In this document: piece after piece, positions 56,001 through 64,000 of the stretch
Layout of the letters: each line of letters begins with the position of its first letter
How positions within the stretch are numbered: position 1 is the stretch's first letter
Source of the DNA: Cololabis saira
Taxonomy: Eukaryota; Chordata; Actinopteri; Beloniformes; Belonidae
Assembly (NCBI RefSeq): GCF_033807715.1
Contig: NC_084591.1
Span: forward strand, 27,066,090-27,130,089
Length of the DNA: 64,000 bases
Direction of reading: 5' to 3'
Program-made: the position numbers and the translations under genes
Notes under the pieces: model-generated
What the model was told of the DNA's origin: nothing
Databases searched by the model: none
The model's input: only the letters and a program-made list of their open reading frames with translations

Positions 56001-58794
56001 TCAATCTTCGGGGCCCGGCCCTCAGCCGCTCGATGATAGCAGTTATCAATCTCTTGAAGCAGGAAATTGAGCTCTGAAGTGAGCCGCGTTGAGGCAAGGA
56101 ATTCCCAGCCCAAAGCAGGAACGTACATGACTCCTGCGAAGGCCAGCAGAGCATAGGGTAGGAACTTATGTTCAAAGAGTGAAGGCCAAAGGTGAGGCTC
56201 CACACCAGGAATAGCATCTCGAAGCTCTGTCCAGCAGTACCCTCTTGCATATAGTGCCTGGTCTCGGGTGAAGTTGTGAGGTGTATAACAGTATATGGAT
56301 TCCTCTGGGGAAAATAGAGAAAAAAAATAATTAGGCAAATCAATTCATTGTGCATTCCAGTTAGCTGAACAGAACATACTGCAGCATCACATTTTAGGTG
56401 TTATTTTTACTCAGTGTTCCTGTCAGTAACAAGATTTTGCACATTTGCACAAAATTTGTACATTTGTCCAACTAAATTAAATTGAAATGAGCAGGGCTAA
56501 ATAGAATGACTGGGACTCTGACTGTTGCGGCTTTGAGGAATGAAAAAAGAAAAAAACATTATACAGAGTAATTTTATGAGGCTTATGTAGCGGATGTAAA
56601 TTAAGGACCATAACACTGCTTATTGAAGCAGTTTGGAAGAAGGCTCCAAATTGAGGCATTCTGTTGTTTTAATCAGTATTTTGTGTCGAGGGTGTGCAAT
56701 ATTATTCAATATGCTGAGAGGCTTGTGCAACATTTTTCTCTTTATAATCATCTATGGAGACTCAAGAGCACATACCAGCACAGAGTGAGTTTCCTTTATC
56801 ATTTTGTTCAATTACTTTGAGTCACTAGCTGTTATACTGCTGTCCAACAGATTATTACAAGGAAAATGACACTTTCCTCCACAGATTTAAAGAAGATAGA
56901 CATCTTGTTGCCCACATTGAAGAATCTAAGCTTCCTTAGAAAGTCATGTGAGTAGTTAATTGAAAGTGAAAGATGTAGTTAAGGTTCCTACAACAGTTCT
57001 CTGTGCTTGATCTTTTGTCCACAACTGACACCCCAGATTAGCAGAATAATTAGAATATTCCAGCAGATGACAGGAGTCCTATTTGCACTGGAGGTCTGAG
57101 AGAGAAGAGAAACAGTGGGAGTCCAGTTCCCTGTGATGCTATTGTGTTGCTGACCATATACTAAGAAATACAGCCCTTCAGTCTTCCCAGCTACAGTATG
57201 TCTGTGACAAAATCCTGATTACTCTTAAACTTCTCAAACGACACCTGAGGCATATAGTTTAGAATCTGTGCCAAAACCCTTAGTGAATGAAGGGGAAAGA
57301 AAAAAAAAAGCAAATTACCAAGGTCTGGGCAAGTGAAAGAAAATTCTGCAATAAATAAATTGCTCTCCTACCAATTGCTGTTGAGAATCAAGTGTATTTG
57401 GAGACTCCCACAATAGAGCATAGGACACTCACTCTCCAGAAAAACTCTCATACTCATAGCTGTATTTGCCCAGTTACAATAGGGTGAGTTTTCTACAGGA
57501 CAGTTGAAAAGAAAAACTGCCTCTGAATAGTCTGCTGAGCATAGACAATTAACCCAGGATGTTGCTTTCAGAAAGCTGTGCTATGTTGAGAGAGTGAGCA
57601 AAGCGTGAACTTAGCTTGTCAGTGTAGATGTCCTTATGCTCAGCACCTCGCTCTCCCAGTGAGTAAAGTATTCTCCATTGAGAAGTTGACATAGTCTTTC
57701 ACACTAAGTTGTGGCTCTGATGTCGCCTCCCTGTGGCTCACAGAGTGCATCCCAGTGGAGTCTTTAAAACATCCCTGCTGAGTTTCTTTAGCTGTCTATG
57801 ACCACGGTTCTTACATTTACAGTCTGCCACTGAGCAATGGGTGTAAGGACACCCTTTCCTGACAGAAACAATGTCAGCCCTGTCCATCATGTGCAAATCT
57901 TGGCTGCAGTGAGTCACTTGTTCTATTTCTAATCTATTTTCTAATCAGATGAATCTGATGTCTGAATGTTAAATTACTTGTTTTAGCTACAAAGTATTTT
58001 TAAAACCAGCTGTGTATCTTTCTATGCTATTTGTCACAATGAGAATATGTGTAATGTTAAGAAATATTACAGTCATATTGAGCAAAGCACCCATCTTTGT
58101 GCTAATTTGTCTAAAAGTGTTAAATGATCTGAACACCCACACTGTTTTGCTGCCTAAGTTTTACACTGAGTCCCAGCTGGTTAAACGCCGCAGCGGAGTC
58201 TGACTCAGCAAAAAACTTGCATCTTCCCTTCCTTCTCTTTCATGCTGCCTTTCAGTCAAATCCCTCTTTCATTCTTCTTCCTACAATGTATTCTATCTTT
58301 TTCAGCTCTAAGCCACTTTCCTGAATCGCTAACGATTACCCTTTTACTTCTCTTTTTGCTCCTCCATTGGGCTGCTCTTCTTTCTACATATCTAATTTTC
58401 TTTTTAAATTGAATGATATTCCAATCTTGGGAGGATGACATAAAGGCACTACATGTGCAACGAAGGTTGTGTGTGATATTTATTTTTGTTGCTTTTTAAA
58501 GGGACAAAGTAGGGGTGATGTTAAGGATTTTTCAATGAACCCCATCTATTGGCCAAGCAACTCACCTGCAAAGTTCCTTGTGAAGACGAGGGTGACCAGC
58601 AGAATGGGGATGATGACGGTCCCTATAGTGACAACACGATCAAAGGGCAGCTCTAGTTTCAGCTGCACCAGGAAGCTAGCCAAGGCCCCACCCCTGTCAT
58701 CCTGAGAGGATCCCGGCAGGATCAGCTCCTTCAGCTTCTCGCCTGCAAGAAGCGCCGTGGCCATGTCTAAATTCTGCTCAAGGATGTTCTGCAT
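53031..58794 (-). CDS. panx2: Pannexin-2, 5 coding exons
   Basis: Exons: 58794-58566, 56304-55190, 54922-54787, 54337-54152, 53350-53031. The total is 1986 nt, encoding 661 aa; human PANX2 is about 677. It forms large-pore membrane channels permeable to ions and metabolites, mainly in neural tissue. Exon 1 has MATALLAGEKLKELILPG and TM1 (about 53-74). Loop 1 cysteines are C82 and C100, with an NFT N-glycosylation site at N87. TM2 follows (YALLAFAGVMYVPALGWEF), then TM3 (LAIICLSSIPISYLSAYY). Loop 2 cysteines lie in FTCALG and RVNCKLP, then TM4 (VDIALLCTMNFIILLNLLHL). The long C-tail typical of PANX2 carries RPRKKIKWIPSSNPLPQPFK, TRNFSLDVHPYML and a Glu-rich end (HTLFEEEEDEENRR). The start was set at the ATG of MQNILEQ, which aligns with the family's N-terminus. 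Confidence 0.95.
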
Positions 58795-61570
58795 GCAGAA
58801 CAAGGAAGATGCACCCTACAATACCCCTCTGGGATAGGGGCAAGACTGGATGCTTCTTGTTGTAGATAGGTACTCATCAAAACATTGTGAGGGATGCGTG
58901 ACCAGCCTCAGTCCTGGTCACCATGGGTCTGTCCTCTTCAGAGCTTCTCTCATGCAGTTGTAAGCAGTCGATTCTTAAAAAAGGGTTGACATAATACTCA
59001 GAAGCACAACTCCTTCTCCACCTTGCTTGTCGGCATTTCAGTGTTTTGCTCCTTCTCCTCTGAGTTTGGCCTCAGTCCATGCACTCTTGTGTGTGGTTAT
59101 TTGAAGAAAGAGCTGAGTTTAGGAGTTTATTGTACTTCCCAGGGAGAGTGATTATAGTTTGACGAGTTGTTACATGAGCTTAAGTGAGAAGACGCTCAGA
59201 CAAGTCATTCCCTGAAAAGACAAATAATAATTTACGTACAGAATAATGAAAAGTTTGTACATTACAAAGGTACTTTAGTGAAAGATGTCCCTTTCTGTAA
59301 CAGATGATTAGTGTATGTCAAAAGAGACATTACTTGACTTTATACTGCCTAATATTTTCTGTTTCCATTCATTATCGTGTAAATTACAATGGAATGGCCA
59401 AAGTCTATCAATAAATGCTCTTTGACAAGGGAAGTTTATTCAGCCCTTGATGTAGCAAGGACACAAAATGGCAAAGGTGTACTCTGGACAACAGTAACTT
59501 GAAACAGATTAAAAAGAAAATGTACACTGTTCATCACATCATTTTTTGGACACTGACTGTGCACAGGCCCCCCCCAGGATTGCTAGTGATAATTATCACC
59601 TGGGGATAGTATGTTAACAGAAAGATATTAGGTGACTCCAGGAACGTATTAGTCACATCAGTGTGATGTGTTGTTGTGTGTGTGTGTATTGAGAGCATGG
59701 GATCATACAAGTATGCATTATGCATACCATGATTGTGCAGGATGGCTCAGCGCCTGCTGTGTGCTACTTTCACATGAAGGTTATGTGAATGTCCTTTGTG
59801 GGGAGTGTGAATGCATCACCTCCTCCTATCAACAATTCTCATCCCCTTGCTCCACCTCTTCCTCTTTTCTTTCCTTCTCTTTCATTCCCTTTGCGTGGCT
59901 CTAAATTTCCCTCTCATTGCACAAAAAGCACAGCTCATCTATGAAATCCTTAAAAGTCAAATCCACTGTTCCAAAGCTGGAACATGTGCTTTAGATCCCA
60001 TAGAGAGCAATCGCGGGACTGCGGTTTCATGAGTGAAAGGGGGCAATTAATGTACCGTAGTCAGCTTTAAAGTGCACAAGACGAGAGGAATCTGAAGAGA
60101 GGATTTCTTAGGAGCTTTTTTATAGAGCATAAATTAACATCAATGCTGATGTGAAATAATTGCCGTTCAACTGCACCTTAAAAAGGGAACAAGATGTTCC
60201 TCTTGAAATAAAATACATGTATAGATAATCCACTTTTTCCTACTAGTGGGAGACAATAAACTTTAGTTACATCATCCAAGACTGCCTCAATGAATATCAG
60301 AAGCAAGTAAAGTTTGCATAATTTAGATTTAAAGGAACAGGAACTCATTTTAGAGCTAAGTTGGAGTCTGCACTGCTGTCTGTGAGCTCCTGGCACTGCT
60401 CCAGCCTGACAGATTATACCCCTCAATTGGGCGAGGATACCAGTGTTTACACAGGGAATCCCACATTCTTTGGCCACTACGGCATCAAGCTTGGTCTTGA
60501 CTACAACAAACAAACAAAAAACAGTGTTACACTTCAGAACTGAGGGGGAGGCACACCATGCATTTGTTCATCCGTTGTTAATTAAATAATCGGCGAGGAC
60601 GAAAGAAGAACTTTTAGGAGGGATATGCCACTTGTTCTCTGACAATGAGGATGTAAATCTGATCAGATTTACTAACCATAGCAGTCCACTGATTCACAGA
60701 TGTGAAATAACAGAACATGAAGTAGAACAACGCAATAAAGTCTCCTCTCTGTTTTCTAACTTCTGATTATGAGGTGATCCCAAGAAGGAACTGTGGAGGA
60801 ACATTTCATTAAAAGATCACCATGTTCTAGTCAGGGCTGGCTGGGCTTCTTACTGGTGTTTCCTATGAGGTCCGTGAGCCCAGCCGGGACGCAGAGAGGA
60901 TTGGCGAGCAGAAGGACGACACTGGAGCTGAGACATCACACCGGAGTGAAGTGCGGAGCAGCAGTTTCAGCACCGGAGCGGTGGACAGCTCCCGGTAGCA
61001 GCAGCGACGCTGCTCTACATCACTGGATCTACAGCGTGTGTGTGTGTGGGTGTGTGTGTGCACTGCTCTGACTGTGCATGAGAGAAGAGCGGACTTGGTG
61101 ATGCTCAATACCCGCATCAGCTGTCTACCTGTATTCTCAAGCCCCAAAAACTGCAGGCACATTTAGTCCTTTTGGCGCGACCAAGGGAGCGTGTGCAGGC
61201 AGAGAGATGGAAATAAAATACACTCACCGTCTCGCGCTGCATCTTCCGGCACGGGAAGGGTTAATCTGCAGTGCGGGCAAGCCAAGCAGCTACAGCGTGT
61301 ATCCGAGCATCACCGGTTTGTTCTGCCTTTCCCCCTCCAGCTCCCCTCCCTCAGAGCCTCCAGCCCTCTCCTCTTCCTCTCCTCTTCCTCTCCTCTCAGC
61401 TCCTCTCCCTCCCTGCCTCCTTCTCACAAACACGAGGAGAGATAACAAATTAAGATGCTGCGGCTCCTCATGTCAATTCTCAAGCATGATTTGTTCGCTG
61501 AGCTTCTGGGAAAACAAAAACAAAAAAAAACAAACAAACCCCAAACAACTATCATGCTTTCGCCTTTTAA
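58795..61570 (-). other. panx2 5' flank; GC-richer promoter candidate
   Basis: No coding gene seen. The part at about 60840-61450 is richer in G+C and CpG than its surroundings and may be the panx2 promoter or 5' UTR exon region. A (TG)n tract is at about 61037-61061 and a (CTCTTCC)n-like pyrimidine run at about 61365-61420. Confidence 0.4.
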
Positions 61571-61576
61571 TCATAT

Positions 61577-61974
61577 GCTGCGTTTCATTTACCTCGGAAC
61601 TCGGAACTTGGAACTGGGAATTACGTCACAGCCGAGTTATCAGGGTTCCAGTTACAAAGTCGGAAAACAAGTTTGTAGTTCGCATATACCACATGAAAAA
61701 TGTAAATTACACTATAGCAGCATATATATGCTGAACAATACTTGTATATGACTGATTTAGTGTGACCAAAACTAGAATGAAGACGTGCTACGGATTTTTA
61801 CAGAGCTCTCTTCTACTGTTTACAACCGGGGCAGCCATCTTGGAATGTGAACTCGGGGGTGGTGAAGACTCTCCCACTTTCCCAGTGGGAAATCCCACTT
61901 CGAGGGGCGTTCCAGTTGAAAATTCCGACTGGGAACTGGGAAATCCCCACTTCCGAGGACAAATGGAACGCGGC
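61577..61974. mobile_element. Foldback MITE, copy 2 (inverted relative to 16498)
   Basis: It begins GCTGCGTTTCATTT and ends AAATGGAACGCGGC. It matches the element at 16498-16892 over its full length in the opposite orientation, including GGCAGCCATCTTGGAATGTG. All ORFs in it are shadows. Confidence 0.87.
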
Positions 61975-61979
61975 AATAG

Positions 61980-62905
61980 TTAGCTGATAATGTGACACTT
62001 CGAGGTTTCACAGTGAAATGCCACAGATCCAGCTTCATGTGTCAACGTTTTGTAACCGGATTCTAATCGTCGATTAAAAACCCCATAAACATTCAAACGT
62101 TCAGGAAAGGCTTGTGTAGACCACTTTGATCACACCTAGGCTTCCAAAATATAAAACTGCAAAGCCGGCTACTACTTAAACCTAAAACCATCAGACCATT
62201 CGGTCTACAACCAAACTGGGAAGCACTGACGATGTTTTCTTGCTCTTCCATAGGTTTGTCCAACATGTCCATCATCTGAGAGTGTAGGACTGGCTTTACA
62301 AATAGGGAAACGACGAATGGGAAATAAGCCTGTCATTCAGATCTACTGGGTGTGGCGAGCATCTTCACTGGTTTTGTTCTCTCTTTTTTTTATTTGGGGG
62401 GGTGTTATACAAGACATAGCCATTAAAACGCAGTCCAGATGCCCCGTGTTATTGAGAGACGTTTTTTTTTATTGCACAGGTTAACATGTGGCAGTAATGC
62501 ATGTAACAGGTAGTTAACAGAGCATTCCTTAATTATGTATTTATTTTTACATTTATTACCAGATATTCATGCTTATTATGCTGATTATTACCGTGTAGAT
62601 ATTCATGCAGATAGTGTTGCATACAGAGTCATCCGATCTTGAATGTCTCCCCTGCAAGTTTGTCAGGAGCCTCAGGCAGACTTTTGTCTCACTGCTGAGA
62701 GTATTTTGGTCTTGAGTCACTCTGTAAGCGCGTGGAAGTTGCGCGCACTCGATGCTCACCAACACGACCAATCACAAGTCACTTCCCTCCTCAAGCCGGT
62801 TCCCGCCGGTTAGGAAACCCGTTCCTCCTCACTACCATTACTAAATTTAGTCTCTCTCATTCTCTCCGTCTCCCTCTTCAAGGCCACAAACTGTGTAGGC
62901 TTTAC
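61980..62905. other. Non-coding stretch, no gene recognised
   Basis: Ordinary complexity with a poly(T)/G-rich patch near 62385-62405 and 62460. No exon-like frame with recognisable homology. Confidence 0.4.
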
Positions 62906-62908
62906 CTA

Positions 62909-63671
62909 CTATAGCCAGTACTCGTGTTGTAAATAAAAATCAGGGGGGATGGTGGATTTTATCATATGGGGACAGATAATTTGTGCTGATTACAAATAAT
63001 ATGATATATTACAAATAATAGCACTGGCCAAAACACCTGCAGAAATACTGCAGGAATGACATAGCAGCAGTTAAATGCAGCCTTCTGTAAGCTTTAAATA
63101 TCCACTGGGCTTACATCAAATACATCAAAACACAACAATACAAAACAGTTTTCTGAACTTATCAATATGACTCTGTCCTTCACAGGATAAGTAAAATGGA
63201 TCACTGAAAAAAGAAGAATATTTGTCTTATTTCTAGTTAAAATGACTCATTTTAGTAAAAAAAAATCTCATTACACTTAAAACAAGACTCATCACTGGAA
63301 AAAACAACAATTTTCACCTGTTTCAAGTAGATTTTCACTTAAAATTAGTACAAAAATCTGCCAGTGGAACAAGATTTTTTTGCTTGTAATAAGAAGATAA
63401 ATCTTGTCCCACTGGCAGATTTTCCTACATATTTCAGGTGAAAATTTACTTGAAACAGGTGGAAATTGTCAAATAAGTTATTTCTCTGCTGTTATTTTTC
63501 TGGTGATGACTCTAAATGTTGAAATAGCAGTAATACCACATTCATTGATGAAATGACATAAGGGATGGAAAGGGGATGGCACTTTTACAGGGGGGATGAT
63601 TTGGACCGTTTTTATTTTAAGGGGGGATGCCATCCCCCCTCATCCCCCCTCAACTCGAGTACTGACTATAG
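62909..63671. mobile_element. Foldback MITE (CTATAGCCAGTACTCG) with nested palindrome
   Basis: The left end CTATAGCCAGTACTCG and the right end CGAGTACTGACTATAG are inverted repeats, with GGGGGGATGG-type sequence next to both. A second palindromic repeat sits inside (about 63200-63515): AAAATCTGCCAGTGGAACAAG and its inverse are separated by a short loop at about 63385. Confidence 0.75.
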
Positions 63672-64000
63672 CATCCTGTCATGTCATGGTGTTGTGAAAT
63701 ATACTGGGTGATAATAATACAACGGTGTGTCTTTTAATTATAGGCCTAAGGGCCTGAGAAATATAATTCATGATTAGCAAGCAAAAACGTTTTAGGTGGT
63801 TAGGTAAGTATGCAAGGATGCAGGTGTACTCAGCAGAACATTGCCCCAGTCGGTACAAGAGAAAGAAAAGAAAAGGAAATAATGAAAATAAAATTGATTA
63901 TGTAACCAACTCCAATATGCAACACAGGCAAACAGGGACCAAGGGTGTGTCAGGAATTACTGCAAAGACATAAAGCTGTGCGGGAATGCAAAATAATTCT
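63672..64000. other. Non-coding window end
   Basis: Nothing recognised. A short open frame at 63770-63973 is Lys-rich with no visible motif. Confidence 0.4.

Noticed and set aside
62556..62914. Short ORFs as a possible further gene
   Set aside because: No motif, splice structure or homology that I can recognise.

Overview
The window is nuclear DNA of a bony fish, probably a percomorph teleost. The genes are intron-rich with GT-AG splice sites. The intergenic DNA is full of fish-type short foldback (hAT-like) elements, degenerate LINEs and microsatellites. Gene order recalls human 22q13.33 (PANX2-TRABD-SELENOO ... MAPK12).

Five protein-coding loci can be assembled, all on the minus strand. 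Read from high to low coordinates they are: panx2 (58794-53031, pannexin-2, 5 coding exons, 661 aa); trabd (49496-40300, TraB-domain protein, 9 coding exons, 363 aa, with a probable non-coding first exon near 51.1 kb); the 3' end of a voltage-gated-type cation channel gene (33810-30954, 6 exons in phase, 5' part not found); selenoo (27471-19331, selenoprotein O, 9 exons, 695 aa with a C-terminal Sec-UGA and a SECIS hairpin at about 18.9 kb); and mapk12 (17047-11398, p38-gamma MAP kinase, 12 exons, 361 aa, ending in a PDZ-binding tail). Splice phases were checked exon by exon and every complete model stays in frame from ATG to stop.

Region by region: 1-9.3 kb holds no recognisable gene, only a LINE relic, foldback elements and microsatellites. 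9.3-17.1 kb is mapk12 and its likely 3' UTR. 17.3-17.95 kb is a foldback element just upstream of it. 18.8-27.5 kb is selenoo, whose introns carry at least five transposable elements, some nested. 27.6-30.9 kb is repeats and a LINE 3' end. 30.9-33.8 kb is the channel gene end. 33.9-38 kb is transposon and LTR debris. 38.7 kb has one unassigned exon-like ORF. 40.3-51.2 kb is trabd. 51.2-58.8 kb is panx2. 58.8-64 kb is the panx2 5' flank with two more foldback elements.

The genes do not form one pathway. They encode a large-pore membrane channel (panx2), a mitochondrial/TraB protein (trabd), a cation channel, a mitochondrial AMPylating pseudokinase (selenoo) and a stress kinase (mapk12). The most notable features are the clear selenocysteine machinery in selenoo, a channel gene between selenoo and trabd with an unusual S4 and pore motif, and transposable elements repeatedly inserted within 5-50 nt of splice sites. 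Another is an internally deleted transposon in a trabd intron that keeps the starts of two convergent ORFs (a THAP domain and a second transposon protein).
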